Source: Aestuariibaculum sediminum
GTDB lineage: Bacteria; Bacteroidota; Bacteroidia; Flavobacteriales; Flavobacteriaceae
Direction of reading: 5' to 3'
Length of the DNA: 64,000 nt
Assembly: GCF_014596945.1 (NCBI RefSeq)
Contig: NZ_JACVXB010000008.1
Location: 12,329-76,328 of the forward strand
Shown here: one piece after another, positions 26,919 through 38,900 of the stretch
How positions within the stretch are numbered: the stretch's first letter is position 1
How the letters are laid out: each line of letters starts with the position of its first letter
Notes under the pieces: model-generated
Seen by the model: the letters and a program-made list of their open reading frames with translations, nothing else
Database searches by the model: none
Told to the model about the DNA's origin: nothing
Translations under genes and position numbers: made by a program

Positions 26919-29900
26919 ATGATAAAGCTATACCAATTTTATGTTCATGGAATTCTAAAGATTTTATTAAGTTACCACCTAAATTCTTTCACAAATAAAT
27001 TAGCTACATTATTGTTTTTTATTGTATTACTTCAAGTTAATGTTGCTGGGGCTCAAAACCTTGTTCATAATTTTGAGTTTAACGGTAATTTCAATGACTC
27101 CAAAAGTACGGGGATTTCTTTAACACCAGATAATATAGCAACTTCATCTTTTCAAACTAATCCCAACGGATGGACTTGGACACAGCCAACTTCCCCAGGA
27201 GGAGGATTGGTATTACAAACCGACCAACTTTCCGATCCACAAAGTTATTCTTTGGGATTTCGTATAGAATTCGATCAAACAAGTCCAGGTTATAAAAAAA
27301 TTCTCTCTTTTAAAGGGCAAACAGATGATAACGGATTGTACTACCACAATTCCAATTTGCAGTTTTATCCTTTTGGAGCAAATAATGCCTTGACTTATGC
27401 TGCTAATACTTTTTATGATTTTGTGTTTGTTAGAAATAGTAGTGACAATATCAAAGTTTATATTGTTGATGCAAGCGGCAGTGTAACTCAGGTTTATGAT
27501 GAATCGGATGTAAGCGATGCCTCAGTGCCTCATCAAGTAAATGGAAAATATGAATTTCTATTTTTTAAAAATGATAATGTCGGAACCGAGCATACCACAG
27601 GCGGTACAATTCGTGGAATCCGATTATGGGATGCACCCCTTTCGGCAGCAGAGATTTCAGGAGCTCTTTCGTCAGTCACAACAGGGGATCCGTTAGTTGT
27701 AACTTCAGGATCAGCTACTTTTTCAGGAGAAGTAAATCCACAGGGCACTTCAGCAAATTTTGAATTCGAGTATGGTGAAACAACTGCTTATGGACAAACA
27801 GTTACGGGTAGTCCAGCAAGCGGCACTGGAAATGCGCCTATTGCTGTTCAAGCTACCGTTTTAGGTTTAAAGGCAGAAACTACATATCATTACCGGTTAA
27901 AATCTACCAATGTGTCTGGTTCAGCCTATGGTTCTGATAAAACGTTTACAACTTTAGCCGCGCCGGGTGGGGTAACTGGTTCTGAAATTTGGCTTGATGC
28001 TTCTGACCCTGATGCAGATGGTGATATTGCAAATAACCCGGGAGATGGTATAGATATTACCACGTGGAAAGATAAATCGGGTAATGGAAATGATGTTACT
28101 ACCTCTGGTATTACACAAGGAGGAGTTAATCCGCCTTCGTATCTTAATAATCAATTTAACGGAAAAGCTGCATTGCGTTTTGACAAGAATAATAGTGAGG
28201 CTTTGGGTAAAATTCTTGATTCGAATTACCTTGGAGATTTTACCGTATTTATTGTTTTAGAAGGACAAACAGCTTCTCCTGCTAATTTCGAATCATTTTT
28301 TAGTTCATGGAACGATCCAAACAACGCCTCTAGCTTTCAGATAGACTATAACAGCGGTTCGTCTAATTTTCAGGTACGAACAACTGAAGGAAATGTTGCT
28401 TTCGGTCCTTTTAATCAAGAACTTGATCTTTTCACAGTTCGGCAAGAAAATAACAATCTGGAAACTTACTCGGACGGCGTACTGCAAAACAACCTGAACG
28501 TTAGTACTACGAAAGGATTTAATGCCTATCGCATTGGGATCAATAGAAATGCAGGCTCTTTTTACGATTCAAAAATAGCAGAGGTTATTATTTATCCAAG
28601 AGCCTTAAATGCTTGTGAAATGGAAGAGGTGAACGATTATCTGGGATCAAAATATGGACGTGATTATTATAACCTAGCTTCGAATTTTAACCATACTACA
28701 GACTTCCCAAATGATGTTGCCGGAATTGGAGCTTTCTCGTCGGCCTGTTCAGGAAATAAAACAATTAACGAAGGAATATCAAGTATCTTAACTATCAACA
28801 ACCCTAGTTCAAATGATACGCCTAATGAATTCCTTACATTGGCACATAATGACGGAACATTAACAACATCAGGTGCTAATTTACCTTTAGATCAGTCCGG
28901 AATGTTACGACTGGAAAAAGCCTGGAAAGCTGACCGTGACGGAGATGTAGGAACCGTAGATATGCAATTTGATATAGACGGTATTTCCGTTAGTGGAACA
29001 CAAACTTCTGAGTTTCTTTTGGTAATTGATTCGGATGGTGATGGTGATTTTAATACGGGCACTACACAGGTTGTAAATGCTGATACTTTTGCAAATAACA
29101 GGGTTGATTTTAATGGCGTTTTAATCCCTGACGGAGGGGTGTTTACCTTGATTACGGGCGCAACTCCAGGACCGGGAGTATCAGGTACTAATTTATGGCT
29201 AAAAGCGAATAACGGAACGACTAGCAGTGGATCAGACCTAACCAGCTGGGTCGATCAAAGTGGCATCAATACTTTTACCAAAGTTGGAACATTAGGACTT
29301 AAACAAAATGCCGTAAATTTTAATCCAACAGTAGAAATTCTTAATACCAATGCTCCTGCTAATCAGTTGCCACCAAACCGGTTAGATGGCAATGCACCGA
29401 TTACCGTTTCCGAAGCTTATGCTGTATATAAAACCAATTCAGAATCGCATGCTACTGTTGTTGGAACTACAGTTTCTTATCCTCCAAGTGATCCAAATTA
29501 CGGAAATTGGGGTAATGCATTTTTTGGAGGGTTACTCAATAAATGGGCTTTAGTAAGCCGTGGATCGCCTTACCAATATTATGCTAATCCGGTACTAACA
29601 GATCAATTTTCAATAAACAATTTTGATGTGGGAACTACTCATGCATCTAATCAATCGGCAAGATTTAATGGTGCTTTTTTGAATACTACTAATAGTGGTG
29701 AAGACTTTAGTGAAGTGTTGCTGACCCCGATGGTAGGAGGAACAAACAATCCCTCTACTTCTGGTTGGCTGCCTATGGATGGGGAAATAGCTGAAATTTT
29801 ATTATTCCCAAGCTCCTTAATCTTGGATGATAAAATTAAAGTAGAGTCATATCTCGCTGTTAAATATGGAGTCAATCTAGCTTCTTCTTTAGGAAACTAT

Positions 29901-32360
29901 TTGGCCTCAGATAATACCATTATTTGGGGTAATACTACCTATTGGAATGATGTTTTTGGAGTAGGAAAAGATGATGGCAGCGGTTTGAATCAGATTCAAA
30001 GTAATAGTATCAATACCGGTTCAGGAGATGGAACAGGTCAAAGCGGTAAAGGGAATATAGTAATTAGTAGCCCTACTAGTTTAGATGACGGTGATTTTAT
30101 AATGATAGGTCATGATAATGGAGCATTGACTGAGCAGTCAACAGGTTTGCCTGATTCTGAAAGTTGTTTTGCTAGGTTAACCAGAGAATGGAAAGTAGCT
30201 GTAACCAACGACCCCGGTGCGGTAATGTTATCTTTTGATTTAAAAGGATTAACAGTTGGCGGTTCAGATGTTTCAGATTTTAAAATATTAATAGACTCAG
30301 ATGGTGATGGCGATTTTACTAGTGGGGCATCCTCAGTGGTGGCCTCGAGTTTAGCTAATAATATTTTGACTTTTAATAATTTAACTTTAGTCGATGGTGT
30401 AGTGTTTACTTTCATTACAGGAACAGAAACTATTCAACCCACAATTACTACTTCAGGTCCAATAATGGTAAGCTCAGATTCGGGGGGTTGTACCTATGCA
30501 AGTTCACAATTAACCCCTCCAACTACAAGTGATAATTGTGGAGTTGCAAGTGTTGTAGCAAGTCCATCGACTTTAGTTTTAGGATCTAATACGGTTACTT
30601 GGACAGTGACCGATGATTCAGGAAATACAGCAACATCAACTCAAACCGTTACTGTAGAAGATAATGAATTACCTACTGTAGGGACTTCAAGCCCATTAAC
30701 AGTAAGTTCTGATGCCGGGGTTTGTACCTATGCAGGTTCTCAGTTAACTCCGCCAACTACAAGTGATAATTGTGGTGTGGCAAGTGTTGTAGCGAGTCCA
30801 TCGAGTTTAGTTTTAGGATCTAATACGGTAACATGGACAGTTACCGATAATTCAGGAAATATAGCAACATCAACCCAAGAAGTAACTGTGGAAGATAATG
30901 AACTACCAACAATTACTACTTTAGGAGACTTAACATTTGCAGCCAATGCAGGTGTTTGTACTTATGAGGCTTCGAAATTGCCTCAGCCAACTACTGATGA
31001 TAATTGCGGAGTCGCAAGTGTTGTACCTAACCCATCTGTTTTAGTTTTAGGGGTTAATACGGTAACATGGACCGTAACTGATGTTTCTGGTAATGTTAAC
31101 ACAGTTGACCAGTCGATTACCATTATAGACAATGAAAAGCCAAACATTTCTAGTTTAAGTGATTTTACAGTTGAGGCCGATACAGGTGTTTGTACTTATG
31201 ATAGTTCTCAATTGCCGCCACCGGTGACAAATGATAACTGTGGTGTAGCCAGTGTTGTGGTAAGTCCTTCTGTTTTGAGTTTAGGGGCGAATACAGTTAC
31301 CTGGACTGTAACGGATGATTCTGGTAATAAAAGTACCTCTACTCATATTGTGACTGTTCAAGAAAATGAGCTGCCGACTATAGCAACCTTAGGCGCTATT
31401 ACGGTGCATTCGGATGCAGGTGTTTGTACCTATAGTAGCTTGCAACTTCCATTGCCCGCAACCAGTGATAATTGTGGGGTGGCCAGTGTTGTGGCAAATC
31501 CATCTGAATTAAGTTTAGGTTTAAATACAGTAACCTGGACAGTAACTGATGATTCAGGAAATACTCAAAACTCAATTCAAGAGGTAACAGTTGTAGATAA
31601 TGAAGATCCAATTATTGGAACCTTAAGTGCAATAAGTGTAAATACAGATAGTGGTGAATGTACATACAATATTTCGCAATTGCCACCACCAACAACCAGC
31701 GATAATTGTGGTGTAGCGAGTATAGTTCCTAGTCAAAGCATATTGAGTTTAGGATTAAATACCATAACCTGGACAGTTACTGATGACTCAGGGAACACAA
31801 GAAGTTCAATTCAAGAGATAACAGTATTAGACAATGTTGCTCCGATAGTGAGTTGTCCTTCGGATCAAACTGTAAATCCAGGGTCTGGAAATTTATACAT
31901 ACTTCCCGATTATTTTGGAACATCGGAAGTAACTGTGTTTGATTATTGTACTAACCCAATAACCATTTTAACGCAAAGTCCCAACGCAGGAACTCAATTG
32001 GCTGACGGAATACATACTATTACATTCACAGCAGAGGACGCTAGTGGAAATATAGGGGACTGTAGCTTTGATTTAACTGTTGACTCAACATTAGGTGTAG
32101 TCGAAAATACAGATGTATTAAAGGACTTAAAACTTTATCCGAATCCAACATCTAGTATTGTAAAAATACAAAACCTTTCAAACATAAAATTAACTCTTTT
32201 GACGATTTACGATATGATGGGGCGTGTAATAAATAGTATTGACTTAAAGCAAATGGGAGAGGAGAAAGAGATTGATTTATCTTCGTTGGAAAGTGCGGTA
32301 TATTTATTTGAAATCCACAGTGAGCAAGGAAAGTTAGTTAAGTCAGTTGTGAAACGATAA
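26919..32360 (+). CDS. Giant T9SS-secreted protein with LamG-like domains and HYR-like repeats
   Basis: 1813 residues, extracellular. Seen: N-terminal signal peptide ([14 protein letters not shown]; the ATG at 26919 leaves a rather long stretch of about 30 residues before it), a LamG/concanavalin-A-like domain ([14 protein letters not shown] to about 245), an Fn3-like segment (about 250-345; [12 protein letters not shown]), two further LamG-type regions ([34 protein letters not shown]), each followed by a stretch with [13 protein letters not shown] or [13 protein letters not shown] that looks Ca-binding, then six 78-residue HYR-like repeats (about 1173-1640), one divergent seventh repeat and a T9SS sorting domain ([11 protein letters not shown]). 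No catalytic domain was recognised. Adhesion or cell-surface attachment to polysaccharide is the likely role. It follows the pectin sensor but need not belong to that system. Confidence 0.88.
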   Translation: MIKLYQFYVHGILKILLSYHLNSFTNKLATLLFFIVLLQVNVAGAQNLVHNFEFNGNFNDSKSTGISLTPDNIATSSFQTNPNGWTWTQPTSPGGGLVLQTDQLSDPQSYSLGFRIEFDQTSPGYKKILSFKGQTDDNGLYYHNSNLQFYPFGANNALTYAANTFYDFVFVRNSSDNIKVYIVDASGSVTQVYDESDVSDASVPHQVNGKYEFLFFKNDNVGTEHTTGGTIRGIRLWDAPLSAAEISGALSSVTTGDPLVVTSGSATFSGEVNPQGTSANFEFEYGETTAYGQTVTGSPASGTGNAPIAVQATVLGLKAETTYHYRLKSTNVSGSAYGSDKTFTTLAAPGGVTGSEIWLDASDPDADGDIANNPGDGIDITTWKDKSGNGNDVTTSGITQGGVNPPSYLNNQFNGKAALRFDKNNSEALGKILDSNYLGDFTVFIVLEGQTASPANFESFFSSWNDPNNASSFQIDYNSGSSNFQVRTTEGNVAFGPFNQELDLFTVRQENNNLETYSDGVLQNNLNVSTTKGFNAYRIGINRNAGSFYDSKIAEVIIYPRALNACEMEEVNDYLGSKYGRDYYNLASNFNHTTDFPNDVAGIGAFSSACSGNKTINEGISSILTINNPSSNDTPNEFLTLAHNDGTLTTSGANLPLDQSGMLRLEKAWKADRDGDVGTVDMQFDIDGISVSGTQTSEFLLVIDSDGDGDFNTGTTQVVNADTFANNRVDFNGVLIPDGGVFTLITGATPGPGVSGTNLWLKANNGTTSSGSDLTSWVDQSGINTFTKVGTLGLKQNAVNFNPTVEILNTNAPANQLPPNRLDGNAPITVSEAYAVYKTNSESHATVVGTTVSYPPSDPNYGNWGNAFFGGLLNKWALVSRGSPYQYYANPVLTDQFSINNFDVGTTHASNQSARFNGAFLNTTNSGEDFSEVLLTPMVGGTNNPSTSGWLPMDGEIAEILLFPSSLILDDKIKVESYLAVKYGVNLASSLGNYLASDNTIIWGNTTYWNDVFGVGKDDGSGLNQIQSNSINTGSGDGTGQSGKGNIVISSPTSLDDGDFIMIGHDNGALTEQSTGLPDSESCFARLTREWKVAVTNDPGAVMLSFDLKGLTVGGSDVSDFKILIDSDGDGDFTSGASSVVASSLANNILTFNNLTLVDGVVFTFITGTETIQPTITTSGPIMVSSDSGGCTYASSQLTPPTTSDNCGVASVVASPSTLVLGSNTVTWTVTDDSGNTATSTQTVTVEDNELPTVGTSSPLTVSSDAGVCTYAGSQLTPPTTSDNCGVASVVASPSSLVLGSNTVTWTVTDNSGNIATSTQEVTVEDNELPTITTLGDLTFAANAGVCTYEASKLPQPTTDDNCGVASVVPNPSVLVLGVNTVTWTVTDVSGNVNTVDQSITIIDNEKPNISSLSDFTVEADTGVCTYDSSQLPPPVTNDNCGVASVVVSPSVLSLGANTVTWTVTDDSGNKSTSTHIVTVQENELPTIATLGAITVHSDAGVCTYSSLQLPLPATSDNCGVASVVANPSELSLGLNTVTWTVTDDSGNTQNSIQEVTVVDNEDPIIGTLSAISVNTDSGECTYNISQLPPPTTSDNCGVASIVPSQSILSLGLNTITWTVTDDSGNTRSSIQEITVLDNVAPIVSCPSDQTVNPGSGNLYILPDYFGTSEVTVFDYCTNPITILTQSPNAGTQLADGIHTITFTAEDASGNIGDCSFDLTVDSTLGVVENTDVLKDLKLYPNPTSSIVKIQNLSNIKLTLLTIYDMMGRVINSIDLKQMGEEKEIDLSSLESAVYLFEIHSEQGKLVKSVVKR
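30435..31838 (+). repeat. Six tandem 234-base repeats inside the giant secreted protein gene
   Basis: Repeat units start at 30435, 30669, 30903, 31137, 31371 and 31605, exactly 234 bases apart. Each encodes 78 residues with the blocks [33 protein letters not shown] and a closing VEDNELPT-like linker. The two Cys per unit (CTY and DNC) are conserved in all six. A seventh, clearly diverged unit starts at 31839. Confidence 0.95.
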
Positions 32361-32815
32361 TTTATTATATAGAATTAATTATGTGAACCTTAAATGTTTT
32401 TTGAAGAAATAATCATGTAATGCGGAACTTGTATGGTTTTGGTTTCACTTATTTTAGAAAACACAAATATTTGAATGTTATTTTTGTACGCTATTATAGA
32501 ATTTTAGTGTGCATTTTTGCGGACCTGTTAAAGTGTTCTTTAAGGTACACGGTATCTTTAAATTAAAAGTTAGACTTTCCTTTAAATAGTCTTTAGCTAT
32601 ATTTTCATTTTTTAAGTCCTATTCAATTAAAATTCCTAAAATACATGTCTAAGAAAAAAAGAATCAAGTATTAGGGGATTTAATAATATGAGCCGTCTAA
32701 TAGGTGTGGTAAGGGAAAAGGATTAAAATTAAGTTACTCACAAGGTTTTTTCTTTTTCATAAAAGAAGTAGCCTTATTCACGCTAAAGTAGCATATTAAT
32801 ATAATTAAAAACTAA
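32361..32815. other. 455-base intergenic region, no gene recognised
   Basis: AT-rich, stops in all frames, no terminator hairpin behind the giant protein gene and no clear promoter motif. Nothing further could be supported. Confidence 0.5.
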
Positions 32816-33763
32816 ATGAAAAATCGTAGGAATTACTCAAGCAGTAAAATGAATAAAATGTATGGTAAATATTTTATTGTAACCGCACTCGCAATTATTT
32901 TGTTAAGTTGCAATTCAGGAAGAATATATACTGCCAATTCAGAGGAAAAAATTGAAAAAGTTTCCATGCCAAAGCACAATTCGAAATTCTTTAAAGATAT
33001 TACGGCAAAAGCTCAGGAATTAATAAGTGCTAATAAATATACCCCCTTTGATACGTTGCAATCTCAAAAAATAGAACGTTCTGAAGAAAATTCGGAAGTA
33101 TTTATTAGTTCTTATAAACCGGATATAATGACAGGTAATGAAATTTATAATTACTTACAGGCATCTACTATGATAATTGGGGCATCTTATCTATGCGACC
33201 GATGTCCAAATATTCATTTAAATTGTGCTACCGGGTTTGTAATTCACGAAGACGGCGTTGTTGTCACCAATTATCATGTTATTGATGTTAAGGAAAAAAT
33301 GGACATATCATCTATTTTTGCTTCAGACCATAAAGGTAATTTGTATCCTGTTTCTAAAATTTTGTCAGCTAGCAAAGCAAATGATGTTGCAATATTACAA
33401 TTGGACACGAATGGAGAAAAGCTAAAAGAGTTGCCACTTGCCCCAGTAGAATTGGTTGGTGAAACTATTTATACTATGGGTCATCCTTTTTACAATCATT
33501 ATTTTATGACCAAAGGTATAGTGGGAAGAAAATATATTAAAGAGCACACCAATGTTTCTAAAATAGCAATAACAGCTGATTTTGGACAGGGGTCAAGTGG
33601 AGGACCTGTAGTTAACGAAAATGGTCAGCTCGTTGGTATTGTAAGTTCTACGCTTGCTAATTACAGTAACAGGTCTAAAGACGATGGCGACCTGCAACTA
33701 CTAATTAAAGAGGTTATTCCTGTAAGTGTACTGCATCAATATGTAAAGAAATCTAAAGAATAA
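32816..33763 (+). CDS. Trypsin-fold serine protease, lipoprotein (S1/S1C-like)
   Basis: Extracytoplasmic serine protease. Seen: lipoprotein signal with IILLSCNSG; a protease domain from about residue 125 with the catalytic triad His near 154 (VVTNYHVID), Asp near 190 (KANDVAILQL) and Ser near 261 (GQGSSGGPVV); no PDZ domain, which sets it apart from full-length DegP/HtrA. Three Cys lie just before the domain (YLCDRCPNIHLNC) and may hold a disulfide. 315 residues. The first ATG is used; ATG codons at 32849 and 32858 are alternatives, with the lipobox downstream of all three. It lies immediately before the second sigma/FecR/SusCD locus, and a related protease lies just after that locus (46300). 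Confidence 0.88.
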   Translation: MKNRRNYSSSKMNKMYGKYFIVTALAIILLSCNSGRIYTANSEEKIEKVSMPKHNSKFFKDITAKAQELISANKYTPFDTLQSQKIERSEENSEVFISSYKPDIMTGNEIYNYLQASTMIIGASYLCDRCPNIHLNCATGFVIHEDGVVVTNYHVIDVKEKMDISSIFASDHKGNLYPVSKILSASKANDVAILQLDTNGEKLKELPLAPVELVGETIYTMGHPFYNHYFMTKGIVGRKYIKEHTNVSKIAITADFGQGSSGGPVVNENGQLVGIVSSTLANYSNRSKDDGDLQLLIKEVIPVSVLHQYVKKSKE

Positions 33764-33945
33764 TTTCTGTTTAAAATAAAATTATTCATTATAAGACGTT
33801 CGGAGTTCATCTATTTCACTTTTTCATTTTCCTTAATAGATAAACATTCAAAGTATCATGTGATATAGGAGTTTAATCAAGAATATTTTTCTTTAGATAA
33901 ACAAAAAAACTCTGGACGTTTTAAGAAAATAGCATTTGTATTACC

Positions 33946-34533
33946 TTAACAGAAAGTCTTTTTAACCTCATTTGAAGGCATAAGCGCAATATATAACAGT
34001 AAATTATTGTCTTCAAAACCTAATCTAATTTTTTTAAAAGCCAATCGCATTTGGGCATCGACTGTTTTTTCTGATATATTTAATTTAGAAGCAATTTCTT
34101 TGTAGTTGAGACCTCTTAATTTATTGAGTTCTAAAATTTCTTTACATTTTGGAGGAAGGGTATTTATGAGTTTTTTTAATTGAAGAATGCGTTTTTCCTG
34201 GTATTCTTTATTTTCTGTTATTAACTCCCTTAAAATGTCCTGACGCAGTTCTTCGAAAAATAAATTTTGCTTTTTGGTAGTTCTGTATTGGTCAATAAAA
34301 GTGTTGTAAGCTATTTTGTATAAATAACTTTTTAAGGATTTTACCCCTTCTAATTTTAGTCTTTTTTCCCAAATGGTTATAAACACTTGTTGCACTATAT
34401 CTTCCGAAGCAGGCACATCGTTTGTGTAGGTAGTAATATAAATAACCAGAGGACGATAGTACTTTGAAAATAATGAATTAAAGGCCTCTTTATCATTATT
34501 TGCGATAGCTTGTATTAACCCCAAATCCTCCAT
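33946..34533 (-). CDS. ECF RNA polymerase sigma factor (Bacteroidota FecI-like)
   Basis: 195 residues. Seen: region 2 from EAFNSLFSKYYRPLV through ASEDIVQQVFITIWEKR, and region 4 with LPPKCKEILELNKL and the helix-turn-helix YKEIASKLNISEKTVDAQM. It is divergent from the FecR-like gene at 34754 with 220 bases between. It parallels the sigma factor at 2207-2803 in length, orientation and neighbours, but the linker sequences differ, so each probably serves its own locus. Confidence 0.94.
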   Translation of the reverse strand: MEDLGLIQAIANNDKEAFNSLFSKYYRPLVIYITTYTNDVPASEDIVQQVFITIWEKRLKLEGVKSLKSYLYKIAYNTFIDQYRTTKKQNLFFEELRQDILRELITENKEYQEKRILQLKKLINTLPPKCKEILELNKLRGLNYKEIASKLNISEKTVDAQMRLAFKKIRLGFEDNNLLLYIALMPSNEVKKTFC

Positions 34534-34753
34534 TATTATTTATTCTTTTATTAAATCTATGTAATTATTTTGAATTAATTTAAAAAAAATCTCCACTTTG
34601 AAGAATAGTATAAATCGCAATAAATACTCGAAAAGAGACATAATACTAGGCTTAAATACAAACTAAATAAAGATTATTTCAAAAAAAAATAATTTTTTTT
34701 AGGGGTATTTAAAATCTTAATACGTCTAGGGTGTAAATATAAGATTAAAAAAG

Positions 34754-35902
34754 TTGAAAAAATTAATTCGCAAATTTTTATCGCATTCAATTTCTGATTC
34801 AGAAAAAGAGGAACTGCGCATTTGGTTAAAGAACCAAAAAAACTACAACACATTTAAAGCCTATGTGCGAGATGACTATGATTTAACATCTTTGCTTGAT
34901 AGTTTGGATGAGCAGTTGGCTTATAATAAAGTATTGAGTAAAATAAATAAAACAGACAAAGTTCGTTTTCTAAATCCACGAAGGGTAAGTAGCTTACTTA
35001 AATACGCAGCGGTTGTTTTAATACTTCTTACAGTGGGATATGTGGCATTTAGAAATAATAGTAACCAACTACCTGAGCCAATTATTGTTAATAACAATAT
35101 AAAACCAGTTAGTAATAAAGCAATTTTAACACTGCAAGACGGAACTGATATTAATCTGGATGAAGAGAAGAATTATGCGAATTTGAATCTAACCAGTACA
35201 GGAAAAGAGTTGATTTATAAGGAAGATCCATCATCAAATGTAGCTGTAACATATAATTATCTAACTGTTCCGAGAGGTGGCGAATTTCAAGTTGCTTTAA
35301 CCGACGGAACAAAGGTTTGGTTGAACTCCGATAGTCAATTAAAGTATCCTACAAATTTCCCGAAAGGAAAAACCAGAGTAGTAGAACTTGTTTACGGAGA
35401 AGCGTATTTTGATGTTGCTTCAAGTACTAAAAACAATGGAACCTCCTTTAAAGTTATGGTTTCGCAGCAGGAAGTTCAAGTTTTAGGAACTGAGTTTAAT
35501 ATAAAAGCCTATTACGATGAAGATAACGTGTCTACCACTTTGGTTGAAGGTAGTATAGCTTTAGTAACTGAAAGCAATGAGGAAATACTAAAACCTAATG
35601 ATAAGGCGATCTTTAATAAAACGAACCAGGATTTATTCATAGAAAGTGTAGACGTTTATAATGAAATTTCATGGAAGGATAACGTCTATAGTTTCGAACA
35701 TAAACCTTTAAAAGAAATAATGAAAGTACTATCACGCTGGTACGATATGGAAGTAGAATTTGAAGGTGATGGTATAGAAAATATTCGTTTTAACGGTGTG
35801 CTGGACAAAAAACAAAATATTGAAGAAATTATAGAAAACATAAAAGATTTAGGATTTATAAATACCTATGAAATATATGATAAAACACTCATATTAAAAT
35901 AA
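34754..35902 (+). CDS. FecR-family anti-sigma factor
   Basis: 382 residues, inner-membrane partner of the divergent sigma factor. Seen: cytoplasmic N-domain (about 1-75), a membrane segment YAAVVLILLTVGYVAF (about 78-95), the FecR domain with PRGGEFQVALTDGTKVWLNS, LVYGEAYFDV and VLGTEFNIKAY, and the C-terminal domain ending in INTYEIYDKTLILK. Start: TTG at 34754; the frame is closed by a stop 27 bases upstream and offers no ATG or GTG there, so a TTG start is well supported. The SusC receptor follows 94 bases later. Order and domains match the copy at 2940-4091. Confidence 0.93.
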   Translation: MKKLIRKFLSHSISDSEKEELRIWLKNQKNYNTFKAYVRDDYDLTSLLDSLDEQLAYNKVLSKINKTDKVRFLNPRRVSSLLKYAAVVLILLTVGYVAFRNNSNQLPEPIIVNNNIKPVSNKAILTLQDGTDINLDEEKNYANLNLTSTGKELIYKEDPSSNVAVTYNYLTVPRGGEFQVALTDGTKVWLNSDSQLKYPTNFPKGKTRVVELVYGEAYFDVASSTKNNGTSFKVMVSQQEVQVLGTEFNIKAYYDEDNVSTTLVEGSIALVTESNEEILKPNDKAIFNKTNQDLFIESVDVYNEISWKDNVYSFEHKPLKEIMKVLSRWYDMEVEFEGDGIENIRFNGVLDKKQNIEEIIENIKDLGFINTYEIYDKTLILK

Positions 35903-35996
35903 AAAAAAAGGAACGAAGAGAAGAAACTTGCCGGAATCGATCTTCGCCCCTGATAGTAATGAATTAATTTATAATAAACTAACCCAGAACAAATTT
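35903..35996 (+). promoter_or_regulatory. Stem-loop leader upstream of the second susC-like gene
   Basis: Seen: A-rich run, hairpin arms CGAAGA (35914-35919) and TCTTCG (35941-35946) with a 21-base loop containing CTTGCCGGAA, then AATTAA, AACTAA and ACAAATTTATG up to the start codon. The plan matches 4092-4188 and 52403-52498. No T-tract follows the stem. Confidence 0.5.
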
Positions 35997-38900
35997 ATGG
36001 AAAAAAATCAGAATTGTTTATTTCCTTTTATTAGGAAGAAAATGCTAATTAATATTATGAGGCTACTCACATTTTTATTATGCATTAGCTCATTTGCAAT
36101 TAACCCTGCGAAATTAATATCGCAGAATGCAAAAATTAAGATTGAAGCTAGCGAATCTTTAACTGTTGATGAGGTATTTAAACTTATTAGAAATCAAACA
36201 GATTACAGGTTTATCTATCAAGAAGATTTATTTAGCAATGCACCGAAGGTTTACGTAAAAAAGGGAGAAATCCCAGTTAAAGATTTGCTTGGGCAGTTTT
36301 TAACTAATAACAATTACATTTTTGAGTTAACTGAAAATAATACCATTTTAATCAAAGATGAACTTAGTAATCAACAAAAACAATTTCGAGTAACCGGAAC
36401 TATTTCAGATATGGATGGTATGCCTTTGATGGGAGTTAACGTTTTCGTTAAAGGAAAAGCAAGCGGAAGTGTAAGCGATATGGACGGAAAGTTTAAGGTG
36501 GTTGCATCGAAAGGTGATGTTGTAGTATTTAGCTATATAGGTTATACTACTAAGGAAATTGTAATAGACGACCAAAAGGTTCTTAATGTTGTGATGGAAT
36601 CGGATGTATCTGAACTACAGGAGGTTGTTATTACAGGTTATTACGAAAGAAAGAAAGAAAGCTTTACAGGGGCCGAAACTACTATTTCGGGAGAAGAATT
36701 AACAGCATTATCCGGCCAGAATATCCTAAAAGCATTGGCAATAGCAGTACCAACATTTAAGTTGGTTGAGAATAACGAATTTGGTAGTGACCCAAATAGG
36801 TTGCCTGATTTTCAAATACGAGGTAGTAGCAGTATCAATACTGGAACTGACCTAAATTCTGAGTTTCAAAATAATCCAAATATGCCGACTTTTATTTTGG
36901 ATGGATTTGAAGTGTCAGCGGAAATTATTTTCGACTTAGATCCTAACCGAGTAGCAAACGTTACGGTACTTAGAGATGCCGCGGCAACAGCAATCTATGG
37001 ATCAAGGGCAGCAAATGGTGTCGTAATTATCGAGACTAAAAGGCCTAAGGAAGGTAAAATGACAGTTTATTACAATACAAACTTAAATTTAGCAGCTGCC
37101 GATTTATCAGATTACAACTTAATGAATGCCAGAGAAAAGTTAGAGTATGAAAACCTAGCTGGATTATATAACCATCCTAATGTAGCTGTTAATGAGGATC
37201 GTCAAGAAAAGTATAATGAAATTCTAACACTTGTAGAACAAGGGGTTAACACCGATTGGATATCTATTCCTGTACGAAAGCTTGGAACAACAAGTGCTCA
37301 TTCATTATCCATTGAAGGTGGCGATGAACACTTTTTATATTCTTTTGGTGTAAATAGTAATAATAATGTAGGAGCTTTAAAGGGCTCAGATCGTTCAAGA
37401 AATGGTATGAACATTAAATTACAGCATACTAGAGAGAAAATGAAATTCATGAATACTACCTCGTTTAATAGTGTTAAGAGTTACAACTCTAAATACGGTA
37501 GTTTTGCATCTTATACATTGCTTAATCCGTATTTCTATCCTTATGATGAAAATGGTAATATTAAAAGAGATTTATATGTTTTTAATGATGGAACGCGTGT
37601 AGCAAACGCTTTATATAATTCAACATTAAATATTAAAAACGAGAGTGAATACACCAATTTCCTGAATAATTTTTCTTTTGCATGGAATGTTACAGATGCA
37701 TTTAAAGTTACGAGCCGTATCGGAATAAATTTAAAGAAGGGGTCAAGTGATAACTTCTTACCAGGAGATCATTCTTCGTTTGTTAATTCAGCTGTTAAAG
37801 GCAGATATAAAAAAGGTTCTGATAAATCATTTTCTTATGACGGTAACATTGTATTGTCTTACAATAAGATGTTTGGAGAAAGCCATTTACTTAATGCTAC
37901 AGGTATATACAATATTTCAGAAACTAAATTGGATTCCTACTCAATTACTGCAGAAAATTTCCCAAATGCAAATTTGGACCATATTAGTATGGGAACACAG
38001 TATCAAGAGGGAAGCTCGCCTTCGGGAAACTATGAGGTACAGCGTTTAGTAGGGTTCGTAGGTAACTTGAATTACTCTTATGATAATCGTTATGTTGCAG
38101 ACTTTTCCGTTAGATCGGATGCTTCATCGGTTTTCGGAGCCAACGATCGTTGGGCAACATTCTTTAGTGGTGGTCTTGGTTGGAACTTACATAAAGAAAA
38201 TTTCCTTATAGATAACGACAAAGTACAATTGTTAAAGGTTAGAACATCTTTGGGGCAAACTGGAGGAACCAAGTTTAACCCATACCAATCTTTTATGATG
38301 TTTAATTATAATGATGGGTCTTTAGATAATCTTACTTATAATGGCAATTTAGGAGCTATTTTAATCGCTTTGGGTAATCCAGATTTAAAGTGGCAGATTA
38401 ATAATAAGTTTAATTTAGGTTTAGATTTTGGGTTTTTCTCAAATCGTTTAACAGGTAATTTTAACTACTATAACGAAATATCTAAAAATCAGCTTATTAA
38501 TGTAACATTAGCACCGTCAGTTGGATTTTCAACATATACCGAAAATTTAGGAAAAGTAAAAAATGAAGGTATCGAATTGAGCATGAGGTATGCTATTATG
38601 AAGCCTCAAAGTGCTAATAATGGTTTGAGATGGGATGTTTTTGTTAACGTTTTACATAATAAAAACAGCTTGTTAGAAATTAATGATGCTTTAACAGCAT
38701 TCAATGAAAGACAGGATGAATTGGCTGGTGATGAGGAAAACCCAAATACAAAACCTGTAGTAAAATATGAGGAAGGACGTTCGATTAACACAATATGGGC
38801 AGTTAAGTCCTTAGGAATCGACCCATCGAGTGGTCAGGAAATATTTGTTGATAGAAATGGAGATATTACAAACGATTATCGATTTTCAGATCAAAGAGCA

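Noticed and set aside
30435-31838. CRISPR-like array
   Set aside because: The repeats are 234 bases long, contiguous and in frame in a protein gene; there are no spacers.
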